Below, one piece after another: positions 1-7,054 of a stretch of DNA of 16,363 nt. The stretch lies in assembly GCA_964394205.1 (NCBI GenBank), contig CAYMVS010000050.1:1-16363 (forward strand). The letters are read 5' to 3'. This stretch comes from HGM05190 sp964394205 (lineage in GTDB: Bacteria > Bacteroidota > Bacteroidia > Bacteroidales > Muribaculaceae). The position numbers were made by a program, and so were the translations under genes. Under the pieces are notes generated by a model. The model saw only the letters and a list, made by a program, of their open reading frames with translations. It was not told the DNA's origin and made no database searches. Position 1 is the first letter of the stretch, and every line of letters starts with the position of its first letter.

Positions 1-45
1 GGACAGCCGGATAGTAGAAGACATGGAGCCTCGCGAGAGGCGATG

Positions 46-285
46 TTATGTTAACGACATCTGTGTGAAGTTTAGTGGTGGAACCTTTTGGTCACCGATT
101 TGTCTTGTGCGCGGAGTCACATCCTCAACCACAACATCGCCTCTGGCGATGCACTCTCTAATGCGTCCTTCTCCCCGGGCTTCGCCCGAGATTCCAGACA
201 TTCACGAGCCTCCGGCTCGGTGAGGCGATAGCGGGTCAGCTGACTGAGCCGGCACGTCACCCACCCTTCTTGTCTGCTGACCCAT
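46..285 (-). other. Two abutting small open frames in one register, split by a stop
   Basis: On the minus strand an ATG at 285 opens a 27-codon frame beginning MGQQTRRVGD and ending HRAGGS. Its TGA (204-202) is followed at once, in the same frame, by ATG (201) and a 51-codon frame that begins MSGISGEARGEG and ends NFTQMSLT at the TAA (48-46). The stop-ATG junction in one register could be a decayed single ORF, a readthrough arrangement, or chance inside a repeat. The hairpins of the region fall inside the frames, which explains motifs such as GEAR and IARGD. I know no family for either peptide, and coding status is unproven. Confidence 0.25.
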
Positions 286-296
286 GAAATCTACTA

Positions 297-515
297 TGCT
301 CTGAGTTGGATTGAGGTCGAAAAACCGCTGCTAAGCGGCTCTTTAGCAACGTTGCGCCCCAATCTTCCGGCCCAATCCATCGGGTCCTCCGGACTTACAC
401 TATGCCTCAAAAAAGTTTTACAGTTAAACTGGAAATCTGAGTTACTCCCTCCACCAACCGGTCTTGTCAGCTGTCCCCGAAACAGCCGCTTAGCGGCTCC
501 ATCGACATCTTCGTG
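297..515 (-). other. 73-codon open frame without an ATG near its 5' end
   Basis: Between an in-frame TAA (518-516) and a double TAG (296-291) the minus strand is open for 73 codons. The frame contains GAAKRLFRGQLTRP early and ends STSIQLRA. The first ATG comes only after about 45 codons. It follows the TPR gene and could be a remnant of a gene or a coding-like repeat module. The composition (Arg, Gly, Pro) resembles an ordinary GC-rich shadow frame, so I give it little weight. Confidence 0.15.
484..498 (-). terminator. Possible hairpin terminator after the TPR gene
   Basis: A 7-bp stem AGCCGCT/AGCGGCT with a one-base centre lies about 38 bases beyond the TPR stop codon. On the minus strand it is followed by GTTTCG, which is only a weak T-run. 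It could end the glnS-TPR transcript. A nearly identical module at 325-338 argues that it may instead be one copy of a repeated element. Confidence 0.3.
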
Positions 516-535
516 TTAGCAGCCAAGGGCTGAGG

Positions 536-2017
536 TCAGTCGTCGGATGACATGAATGACTTTATGTGGAGAAAGGGGTCGGCATCGTTCAGCGATTTTT
601 CATCGCCGGCACACAGCACCGATGTGATGCGGTCAAGTGAGACCTCAAGGTAGGAAAGCCTCATCTCGGCCTCAAAGGCGGCAACCTGAATCAAATCGTT
701 AAGAGGCATTGAGGTGATGCTGCGCTTGATGTCGGCTATCTCTTTGAGCACTCGCTCATTGCGGCCGGTGCGCGCCAAAGACATCACATAGGTGAGCCAC
801 GCGGCGGTGGCAAGCTTGGTCAGCGTCTGGCCACCGCTGTCAAACCGGTCGACAATACGGTCAAAGAGCCCGGCACGATAGAGAGCGAGATAGAGTGTTT
901 CATAATACTGAATTGTCAGCCCGCCGGCTCTGTTGCGTGTCTCAAAAATCTCGAGCATGGCGGCGGCTACCTTTACAGCACCGCCAATGGCGATCTCGGC
1001 CGACCACTCGACGATACCATCCTGATCGTCGGCCATAAAGTTGTCGAGATAGTCCATGATGTAGGGGATGGCTCTCTCCTGGCTGATCGAGGCAAGGGTC
1101 GTGAGGGGCTCGCGGCTCGTGAGCGGCTTGTTTTGATCGATGTAGTCGATCAAGACTTGGGCCGCCCGCTCCTTGTCATCCATAAAACTGAGGGCAAGCA
1201 CACATGCGGCATGGCCGCTGTTGATCTCGGGGTCGAGGTACCATTTAACAAGAAACTCACGCCCTTGCTCTACCTGCCCGTTGATTATCATCACAAACCC
1301 TTTGATGATGGCGGCCCGCTTGCTGTGCTCGTCGATGGCGAGGGCATAGTCGGCTCCATTCTCGGCCTTATCATAGTCGGAGAGGTTATAGGCCACCTCG
1401 GCATACATCTCCCAAAACCCGACTTTCATCGGCTCAATGTCGACCAGCTCCTCGACCATTGCCATTGCGGTCTGATAATCGCCATCCTCGATGGCGTTGA
1501 CCGCGAGCTCATAGAAGAGCGTCGGCATATACTCGGCTTTGGCCTTGATGCGCTCCAAATTGTCGGCAAGCCATGACCGGGCGTCGCTCATGCGTGTGAT
1601 CTCGGAGATTTGAATAATGTCGTCTTCATCGAGCGTCTCGCTGTTATTGACCACATATTCAACCACTTCAAGACGGTCAGGACCAATCAAAGCCGGGTTG
1701 AGCCGTGCTTTGACGAGGTGACTATAGGCTGATGACGGTTCAATATCGGCTATGCTGTCAAAGGCCTCGGTACACATCCCCATCAGGTCAAGCACGATGG
1801 CCCGGCGCAGGCGCAACTCGTCATCGTCGGGGTAAAGACGCCGGCCAAGATTGACCGCCTCCATCATGACAAAAAGATCGTTCTCGTCATCGGCATAAGT
1901 GTAGATGTCGAGCAGATCGTTTTTGTCGTAGAAGAAGTCGGGATGTCGCTCTTCAAGCCGTTTCTTGAAGTCAAGATAAAGCGTCTCGCGAGGGTCTTTC
2001 TCTTGGTCGATTGACAT
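536..2017 (-). CDS. TPR-repeat protein, function unknown
   Basis: A 493-residue protein with no signal peptide or membrane segment, so probably cytoplasmic. It is acidic and almost entirely helical. Paired-helix repeats of TPR type are visible in the middle: the stretch around YELAVNAIEDGDYQTAM (about residue 170) and the following AEVAYNLSDYDKAENGADYAL show the A-x-x-x-x-x-x-G-D/Y-x-x-A spacing with Ala and Tyr at the usual places. Further degenerate repeats run to the C terminus. TPR arrays bind proteins; no catalytic motif is seen. The ATG at 2017 lies 11 bases after the glnS stop, so it is almost certainly cotranscribed with glnS, although that neighbour does not reveal its role. The TPR call is solid; the partner and pathway are unknown. 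Confidence 0.85.
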   Translation of the reverse strand: MSIDQEKDPRETLYLDFKKRLEERHPDFFYDKNDLLDIYTYADDENDLFVMMEAVNLGRRLYPDDDELRLRRAIVLDLMGMCTEAFDSIADIEPSSAYSHLVKARLNPALIGPDRLEVVEYVVNNSETLDEDDIIQISEITRMSDARSWLADNLERIKAKAEYMPTLFYELAVNAIEDGDYQTAMAMVEELVDIEPMKVGFWEMYAEVAYNLSDYDKAENGADYALAIDEHSKRAAIIKGFVMIINGQVEQGREFLVKWYLDPEINSGHAACVLALSFMDDKERAAQVLIDYIDQNKPLTSREPLTTLASISQERAIPYIMDYLDNFMADDQDGIVEWSAEIAIGGAVKVAAAMLEIFETRNRAGGLTIQYYETLYLALYRAGLFDRIVDRFDSGGQTLTKLATAAWLTYVMSLARTGRNERVLKEIADIKRSITSMPLNDLIQVAAFEAEMRLSYLEVSLDRITSVLCAGDEKSLNDADPFLHIKSFMSSDD

Positions 2018-2028
2018 GGGCTGCCGCG

Positions 2029-3735
2029 TTATTTTCCTTTCACCTTCTCCCAGGTGTCTTTCAGGGAGATGGTTCGGTTGAAAATCAGATTGCCCGGGGT
2101 AGAGTCGGCATCGGGGGTAAAGTAGCCGACGCGCTGGAACTGGAAATGGGTGCCGGGAGTGACATTCTCGGCCAGGAACGGCTCGACCTTGACGCCTGTC
2201 ACGACTTTGAGAGAGTCGGGGTTGAGCATCTCGCGGAAGTCGCGATCGGCCTCGGCTGCCGGGTTCTCGACATTAAAGAGGCGGTCATAGAGCCTTACCG
2301 TGGCATCGACGGCTGTCGGGGCATTCACCCAGTGGAGCGTGCCTTTGACCTTTCTCATGCTGCCGGGCATGCCGCTGCGTGTCTCGGGGTCGTAGGTACA
2401 GCGCAGCTCTACAATCTCGCCGTTCTCATCCTTGACAACCTCCTCACACTTTATGATATAGGCGCCCTTGAGTCTCACCTCTCCACCGGGAGCCAGGCGG
2501 AAAAACTTCTTGGGGGGATTTTCCATGAAGTCGTCGCGCTCGATATATATCTCGCGTGAGAATGGCATCTTGTGGGTGCCGCTCTGAGGATCCTCGGGAT
2601 TGTTTTCCATCTCGACAATCTCGGTTTGCCCCTCGGGGTAGTTGGTCAGCACCACTTTCACCGGGTTGAGCACGGCCATGCCGCGGGTTGCCACGCGGTT
2701 GAGATCGTCGCGAACGGCGTGCTCGAGCAGCGAGATGCTGTTGAGGGCCTCATATTTTGTGTAGCCTATAAGGTCGATGAAGTTGCGTATCGAGGCCGGT
2801 GTGTACCCTCGGCGGCGCATTCCCGAGATGGTCGGCATGCGGGGGTCGTCCCAACCGTTCACCAGACCCTCTTTAACCAACTGCAGCAGTTTGCGTTTTG
2901 ACATGACAGTATAGGTCAGGTTCAGTCGGTTAAACTCAATCTGACGCGGGCGATAGCTCTCATCGGCAAGCTCGTCGACAAAGTAGTCGTAGAGGGGACG
3001 GTGAGGCACAAACTCGAGGGTGCAGATCGAGTGGGTCACGCCCTCAAAATAGTCGCTTTGGCCATGGGCGAAGTCATACATCGGATAGACCTTCCAGGTG
3101 GTGCCGGTGCGGTGATGGGGATGCTTTATGATGCGGTACATGATCGGGTCGCGGAAGTGCATGTTGTCGCTGGCCATATCGATCTTGGCGCGGAGCACAC
3201 GCGAGCCCTCGTCAAACTCACCCGCGTTCATGCGCTGAAACAGGTCGAGATTTTCCTCAACCGAGCGGTTGCGGTAGGGACTCTCGACGCCGGGACGCGT
3301 CGGGGTGCCTTTCTGGGCGGCGATCTCCTCCGAGGTCTGGTCGTCAACGTAGGCCTTACCCTCCTTTATGAGCCGTATGGCCAGGTCATACAGCTTGGGG
3401 AAATAGTCGCTGGCATAATACTCGCGCTCACCCCAGTCAAAACCGAGCCAGTGGATGTCGTCGCGTATCGAGTCGACATATTCCACATCCTCTTTCACAG
3501 GGTTAGTGTCATCAAAGCGCAGATTGCAGGTGCCTCCAAAACGCTCGGCAACACCAAAATCCATGCAGATAGCCTTGGCGTGACCAATGTGCAGGTAACC
3601 GTTAGGCTCGGGAGGGAAACGGGTGTTCAGTCGTCCTCCATTCTTACCTTCCTTAAGATCGTCGGCCACTATTTGCTCCACAAAGTTAAGAGAGCGAGCC
3701 GGTGCCTCGGGCTCGATATTGCTGATTTCGCTCAT
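2029..3735 (-). CDS. glnS: Glutaminyl-tRNA synthetase
   Basis: Cytoplasmic class Ic aminoacyl-tRNA synthetase that charges tRNA-Gln with glutamine using ATP. At 568 residues it is close to the E. coli enzyme (about 554). The ATP-binding HIGH motif is intact at residues 49-52 within PPEPNGYLHIGHAKAI. The second signature is VMSKRKL at about 277-283, the GlnRS form of KMSKS. NLRFDDTNP follows the HIGH region, as in GlnRS and GluRS of this clade. The non-discriminating feature PPEPNGYLHIGHAK and the long two-barrel anticodon-binding C-terminal half (about 340-540) favour GlnRS over GluRS. Its presence implies that Gln-tRNA is made directly. It is the first gene of a likely two-gene minus-strand operon, with its promoter in the 154-base gap it shares divergently with nhaA. 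Confidence 0.97.
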   Translation of the reverse strand: MSEISNIEPEAPARSLNFVEQIVADDLKEGKNGGRLNTRFPPEPNGYLHIGHAKAICMDFGVAERFGGTCNLRFDDTNPVKEDVEYVDSIRDDIHWLGFDWGEREYYASDYFPKLYDLAIRLIKEGKAYVDDQTSEEIAAQKGTPTRPGVESPYRNRSVEENLDLFQRMNAGEFDEGSRVLRAKIDMASDNMHFRDPIMYRIIKHPHHRTGTTWKVYPMYDFAHGQSDYFEGVTHSICTLEFVPHRPLYDYFVDELADESYRPRQIEFNRLNLTYTVMSKRKLLQLVKEGLVNGWDDPRMPTISGMRRRGYTPASIRNFIDLIGYTKYEALNSISLLEHAVRDDLNRVATRGMAVLNPVKVVLTNYPEGQTEIVEMENNPEDPQSGTHKMPFSREIYIERDDFMENPPKKFFRLAPGGEVRLKGAYIIKCEEVVKDENGEIVELRCTYDPETRSGMPGSMRKVKGTLHWVNAPTAVDATVRLYDRLFNVENPAAEADRDFREMLNPDSLKVVTGVKVEPFLAENVTPGTHFQFQRVGYFTPDADSTPGNLIFNRTISLKDTWEKVKGK

Positions 3736-3766
3736 GGTGTGATACTGTTTTTCAAATTTTAAACTG

Positions 3767-3774
3767 CAAAAGTA
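3767..3774 (-). promoter_or_regulatory. Candidate -7 box of glnS
   Basis: The minus strand reads TACTTTTG here, an exact match to the Bacteroidetes TAnnTTTG -7 element, 31 bases upstream of the glnS ATG. A clean TTTG -33 element at 19-21 bases is not present (the nearest is an imperfect TTGG at 23 bases), so the call rests on the -7 box and position. Confidence 0.5.
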
Positions 3775-3831
3775 ATATTTTTTTGAAACCCGGCAGCCAA
3801 TATCACCCTAAAAAGAGTTGAAATTTTAACA

Positions 3832-3860
3832 TTTGACGAACTTCCCAGCCATAAAATTTG
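3832..3860 (+). promoter_or_regulatory. Weak promoter candidate for nhaA
   Basis: TTTG at 3832-3835 and TAAAATTTG at 3852-3860 resemble -33 and -7 boxes. The -7 box has one extra base and the spacer is short (16), so the match is imperfect. The position, about 30 bases before the nhaA ATG in a divergent gap, makes it the best candidate there. Confidence 0.35.
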
Positions 3861-3889
3861 TTAAAAACATATAACAACTGACCAAAATC

Positions 3890-5326
3890 ATGAGTAAATC
3901 TGACACAAACAACCCGGTTGCCGCCCCCAGAGAGTTTGACGAGCGGACGGGCCGCGAGCAGAAACGCACGGTCTTTTATGCCGCGCGCCAGGCGTTAAGG
4001 CGTCATGCCACCGGCGGCAACATCCTGATATTGGCCACCATTTTGGCATTGGTATGTGCCAACCTGCCCGGTGTGTCAAACCTCTATCACGATTTCTGGA
4101 CCCGTGAGATCAGGCTTCAGATCGGGTCGTTCAACATTTTCAGCCACGCGGGCCACGCGATGACCCTGCTTCAGTTTATCAATGACGCGCTGATGGCTGT
4201 TTTCTTTTTCTCGATCGGTCTTGAGATAAAGCGCGAGATTCTTGTCGGCGAGCTGTCATCGTTCAAAAAGGCGCTCCTGCCGATAATGGGAGCCATCGGG
4301 GGCATGATCGTGCCGGTGGCAATCTATATCTCGCTGTCGGCCGGCACCGACTATGCCGACGGGGCTGCAATACCCATGGCCACCGACATCGCCTTCACTC
4401 TCGGCGTCTTAGCCATGTTGGGGTCGAGAGTGCCGGTGTCAGTCAAGATCTTTCTCACCACCCTGGCTGTTGTCGACGACATTGGCGGCATAATCGTGAT
4501 CGCCCTGTTTTACTCGTCACACATCGATGTGACCTTGCTGGTTTGGGCGGCGATAGCTCTGGTGGCATTGCTTGGCGGCTCGCTGATGAAGATACAGAGC
4601 AAGCTGTTCTACCTTAGTCTGGGCGGCGTCGTGTGGTTCCTCTTTCTCAACTCGGGTATTCACCCGACCATCGCCGGCGTTCTCGTTGCCCTGTGCATAC
4701 CGGCCAAACCGGTTTTCGCGCCTATAAAATATGTCAGGATGATACGCTGTGCGGTCAAAGGGTTGCAGAGCGATCCCGATTGGCGCCCCGAGGAGAACTC
4801 ACTGTTGAGCCACTCTCAAATCGACTGGCTCAAACAGATCGAGCATGCCTCCGACAAGGTCATCTCGCCGCTGCAGGATCTTGAAGACTCGCTTCACCCG
4901 ATAGTCAACTTTCTGATTGTCCCACTCTTTGCCTTTGCCAATGCCGGCATCTACATTCTCGACATGGAGCCGTCGGTCATCTTCACCGGCATCTCGCTTG
5001 CCATCATTCTCGGCCTTGTCGTGGGCAAAACGGCGGGCATACTCGGGCTTTCATGGATTACGGTCAAACTCGGCTGGGCGCCTCTGCCCCAGGGGTGCAC
5101 ATGGAAAACGCTCACCGGTGTCGCCGTGCTCGGCGGGATAGGCTTTACAGTGTCGCTGTTCATCGCCACCCTGACCTTTGGCGACGGCAGCCCCGAGTCG
5201 CTCGCTCTGCTTGAGCGGGCCAAAGCCGGTATCGTGGCGGGGTCGGTCATCGCCGGAGCGGTCGGCTACCTGCTGCTCGGCAAAGCGCTCCCTGCGGCCG
5301 ACACAACCGCCACTGCATCAGAATAG
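3890..5326 (+). CDS. nhaA: Na+/H+ antiporter NhaA
   Basis: Inner-membrane antiporter that exports Na+ (or Li+) in exchange for H+ and supports pH and sodium homeostasis. The protein is 478 residues, longer than E. coli NhaA (about 388). Two family hallmarks are visible. ATDIAFTLGVLAMLG carries D166 (equivalent of E. coli D133), and AVVDDIGGIIVIALFY carries the adjacent D196-D197 pair (equivalents of D163-D164, the ion-binding site). LFAFANAGI is also typical. The extra length is an N-terminal cytoplasmic extension of about 20 residues and a charged insert of roughly 45 residues before HPIVNFLIVPLFAFANAG, a region that in E. coli is a short loop; this seems usual for Bacteroidetes homologues. 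The ATG at 3890 is the natural start. It is monocistronic by layout: divergent from glnS, and separated from the kinase gene by 186 bases with its own promoter. Confidence 0.96.
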   Translation: MSKSDTNNPVAAPREFDERTGREQKRTVFYAARQALRRHATGGNILILATILALVCANLPGVSNLYHDFWTREIRLQIGSFNIFSHAGHAMTLLQFINDALMAVFFFSIGLEIKREILVGELSSFKKALLPIMGAIGGMIVPVAIYISLSAGTDYADGAAIPMATDIAFTLGVLAMLGSRVPVSVKIFLTTLAVVDDIGGIIVIALFYSSHIDVTLLVWAAIALVALLGGSLMKIQSKLFYLSLGGVVWFLFLNSGIHPTIAGVLVALCIPAKPVFAPIKYVRMIRCAVKGLQSDPDWRPEENSLLSHSQIDWLKQIEHASDKVISPLQDLEDSLHPIVNFLIVPLFAFANAGIYILDMEPSVIFTGISLAIILGLVVGKTAGILGLSWITVKLGWAPLPQGCTWKTLTGVAVLGGIGFTVSLFIATLTFGDGSPESLALLERAKAGIVAGSVIAGAVGYLLLGKALPAADTTATASE

Positions 5327-5340
5327 ACCGCCATCAAAAT

Positions 5341-5356
5341 TTGGCACAATATTTGC
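5341..5356 (+). promoter_or_regulatory. Sigma-54-like -24/-12 element
   Basis: TTGGCACAATATTTGC matches the RpoN consensus (TGGCAC-N5-TTGC) with the GG and GC dinucleotides 12 bases apart, the required spacing. It starts 14 bases after the nhaA stop codon and points to the kinase gene; the predicted start would be about 5368. Bacteroidales do carry RpoN, but no enhancer-binding protein is encoded here. Its last bases are shared with the -33 box of the primary-sigma promoter. Confidence 0.5.
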
Positions 5357-5383
5357 AATTTTCACAATTAAATGTTAATTTTG
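5352..5383 (+). promoter_or_regulatory. Primary-sigma promoter of the kinase-regulator operon
   Basis: TTTG (5352-5355), a 20-base spacer, then TAATTTTG (5376-5383): both boxes and the spacing fit the Bacteroidetes primary-sigma consensus. Transcription would start near 5390 and give a leader of about 120 bases before the kinase ATG at 5513. Confidence 0.65.
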
Positions 5384-5397
5384 ACGTTAAATGTTAA
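5368..5397 (+). repeat. Exact 11-base direct repeat at the kinase promoter
   Basis: TTAAATGTTAA occurs at 5368-5378 and again at 5387-5397, 19 bases start to start. The first copy overlaps the -7 box and the second the expected start point, which is the arrangement of a repressor or autoregulator site. Confidence 0.5.
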
Positions 5398-5462
5398 AAT
5401 AAATCGGTTTTAGCGGGTTTCCCATCAACAATACATCCGTTCAATTGTTAAAATTAAAAGCA

Positions 5463-5490
5463 CTAATTAGTTGATTTTAAATCAAATTAG
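5463..5490. promoter_or_regulatory. Palindrome just upstream of the kinase gene
   Basis: TTGATTT and AAATCAA (5471-5477 and 5479-5485) form a 7-bp dyad around one base. The arms extend as CTAAT (5463-5467) and ATTAG (5486-5490) with a three-base bulge. It ends 22 bases before the ATG at 5513. It could be a DNA operator or a leader hairpin. Confidence 0.4.
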
Positions 5491-5512
5491 GAATAATTAA
5501 AATTATCAGGAA

Positions 5513-7039
5513 ATGAAAAAATCGACAATCTGGTTTCTGACCATAATCATGGCGCTGACTTTTGGCGGCCTGTTGGGCATGCAGATCATGTATATGCGCA
5601 ACATGGCCAAGATGCGCGACGACCAGTTTGCCGAGGGTGTCAAGCGCAGCCTGTATGCCGTGACCACCTCGCTTGAGCAAGACGAGGCAAAATATTTCCT
5701 CGAGGAAGACGCCGCCACCATCGAGTCTTCCTACTATCCGAGCTACACCTCAACCGGCAAAGCGACGCTTGGCGGTATAAAATATTCATTCACGACCAAC
5801 GAGGGGGTGAAGGGCGACCTGACCCTCAAGGGCGATCTGGACGCGCTCACCCCCAACAAAAACATGCAGGTCAAGCCCGGCATGTCGCGCCGCACGATGC
5901 AGGAGGTGCTCCGCTCCCAGTATCTCTACCAGAAAGGGTTGATGAACGAGGTGATACTCAACATCATAAGCCAGTCAAGCAACCGCCCCATCAACGAGCG
6001 GGCCGACTCGGCCCGTGTGGCCGAGTATATAGCCCGCGAGCTGAACAATGTGGGCCTCGACCTCCCCTTTGAGTTTGCCATCGTCAACCGCAACGGCTCG
6101 CTGATCTATCACTCGGCAAAATATGACATAACCGAGGCTGCGAGCGGGAACACTTTCCTCCAGACTCTCTTCCCCAACGACCCGCGCAACAAGATGAACT
6201 ATCTCAAAATATATTTCCCCACCAAGGAGGACTATATTTTCAAGTCAATCAAGTTTATGATACCGTCGTTTGTGTTCACATTCATCCTGATGGTGACCTT
6301 TGTCTACACAATCATCCTGGCTTTCCGCCAAAAGAAACTGACCGAGATGAAAAACGACTTCATCAACAACATGACCCACGAGTTCAAGACCCCCATCTCG
6401 ACCATCTCGCTGGCGGCTCAGATGTTGAACGACGGGAGTGTCCGAAAGAGCGAGTCGATGCTCAAACACATCTCGACCGTGATCAACGACGAGACCAAAC
6501 GACTGAGATTTCAGGTGGAGAAGGTGCTTCAGATGTCGATGTTTGACCGCCAGAAAACCTCCATGAAACTTCAGGAGGTCGATGCCAATGTGGTGATCAA
6601 CAACATTGTGCACACGTTCAAGATAAAGGTGGAGAAATATGGCGGCAAGATAGAGTCGACACTCGACGCCCAAAACGGTCTTGTCAATGTCGACGAGATG
6701 CATTTCACCAATGTGATCTTCAACCTGCTCGACAACGCCGTCAAGTATCGCGACGACAGCCGCCCGCTGCTGCTCAAGGTCGCCACCCGCAACATTGGCA
6801 ACAACAAGATTGCCATCGACATCAGCGACAACGGCATCGGCATAAAGAAAGACGACCTCAAAAAAATATTTGAGAAATTTTACCGCGTGTCGACCGGCAA
6901 CCGTCACGATGTTAAAGGCTTTGGCCTGGGCCTGGCCTACGTGCACAAGATTGTCGAGGAGCTGCACGGCGAGATAACCGCCGAGAGCACCCCCGGTGCA
7001 GGCACCAAGTTCACAATAAAATTACCATTAACTAAATAA
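5513..7039 (+). CDS. rprX: Membrane sensor histidine kinase, RprX-like
   Basis: A 508-residue sensor kinase of the inner membrane that autophosphorylates and passes phosphate to the regulator encoded next. In order: a first membrane segment (about residues 5-27), a periplasmic sensor region of about 215 residues without a family I recognise, a second membrane segment (about 248-271), a HisKA dimerisation helix, and a HATPase domain. The phospho-accepting histidine is H289 in MTHEFKTPIS. The N box is NLLDNAVKY (404-412), the G1 box DNGIGI starts at D439, and the G2 box GFGLGL is at 469-474. All catalytic boxes are intact. The ATG at 5513 gives a good membrane-anchor N terminus. It is paired 15 bases upstream of an OmpR-family regulator, in the kinase-first order of the Bacteroides rprX-rprY pair; the exact orthology is inferred. 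The signal is not visible from sequence. Confidence 0.9.
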   Translation: MKKSTIWFLTIIMALTFGGLLGMQIMYMRNMAKMRDDQFAEGVKRSLYAVTTSLEQDEAKYFLEEDAATIESSYYPSYTSTGKATLGGIKYSFTTNEGVKGDLTLKGDLDALTPNKNMQVKPGMSRRTMQEVLRSQYLYQKGLMNEVILNIISQSSNRPINERADSARVAEYIARELNNVGLDLPFEFAIVNRNGSLIYHSAKYDITEAASGNTFLQTLFPNDPRNKMNYLKIYFPTKEDYIFKSIKFMIPSFVFTFILMVTFVYTIILAFRQKKLTEMKNDFINNMTHEFKTPISTISLAAQMLNDGSVRKSESMLKHISTVINDETKRLRFQVEKVLQMSMFDRQKTSMKLQEVDANVVINNIVHTFKIKVEKYGGKIESTLDAQNGLVNVDEMHFTNVIFNLLDNAVKYRDDSRPLLLKVATRNIGNNKIAIDISDNGIGIKKDDLKKIFEKFYRVSTGNRHDVKGFGLGLAYVHKIVEELHGEITAESTPGAGTKFTIKLPLTK

Positions 7040-7054
7040 TAAAACAAAAACACT

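Larger units (their letters stand above)
1..535. other. Gene-poor region with clustered GC-rich hairpins
   Basis: No recognisable gene is seen in these 535 bases downstream of the minus-strand TPR gene. They hold at least six short perfect hairpins: 28-41 (GCCTC stem, GCGA loop), 135-151 (CATCGCC stem, TCT loop), 176-188 (CGGGC stem), 205-219 (CGAGCC stem, TCC loop), 325-338 (CCGCT stem) and 484-498 (AGCCGCT stem). A 12-base inverted repeat (36-47 with 133-144) and an 8-base one (233-240 with 276-283) link parts of the region over longer distances. The octamer GAGGCGAT recurs at 37-44 and 222-229 and inverted at 137-144. This looks like a repetitive palindromic element, a structured RNA, or decayed coding DNA on the minus strand; the sequence alone cannot decide. 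I see no rRNA, tRNA, tmRNA or RNase P signature. Confidence 0.5.

Noticed and set aside
23..223. 66-codon plus-strand frame
   Set aside because: It runs through the hairpin cluster, has Ser/Thr/Pro-rich low-complexity content, and is antisense to the more coherent minus-strand frames.
1..535. RNase P RNA, tmRNA or another known structural RNA
   Set aside because: I looked on both strands for the conserved RNase P 5' element and a tmRNA tRNA-like end and saw neither.
3001..3762. Long plus-strand frame opposite glnS
   Set aside because: It is a shadow of the glnS codons: it lies wholly opposite a gene with intact catalytic motifs.
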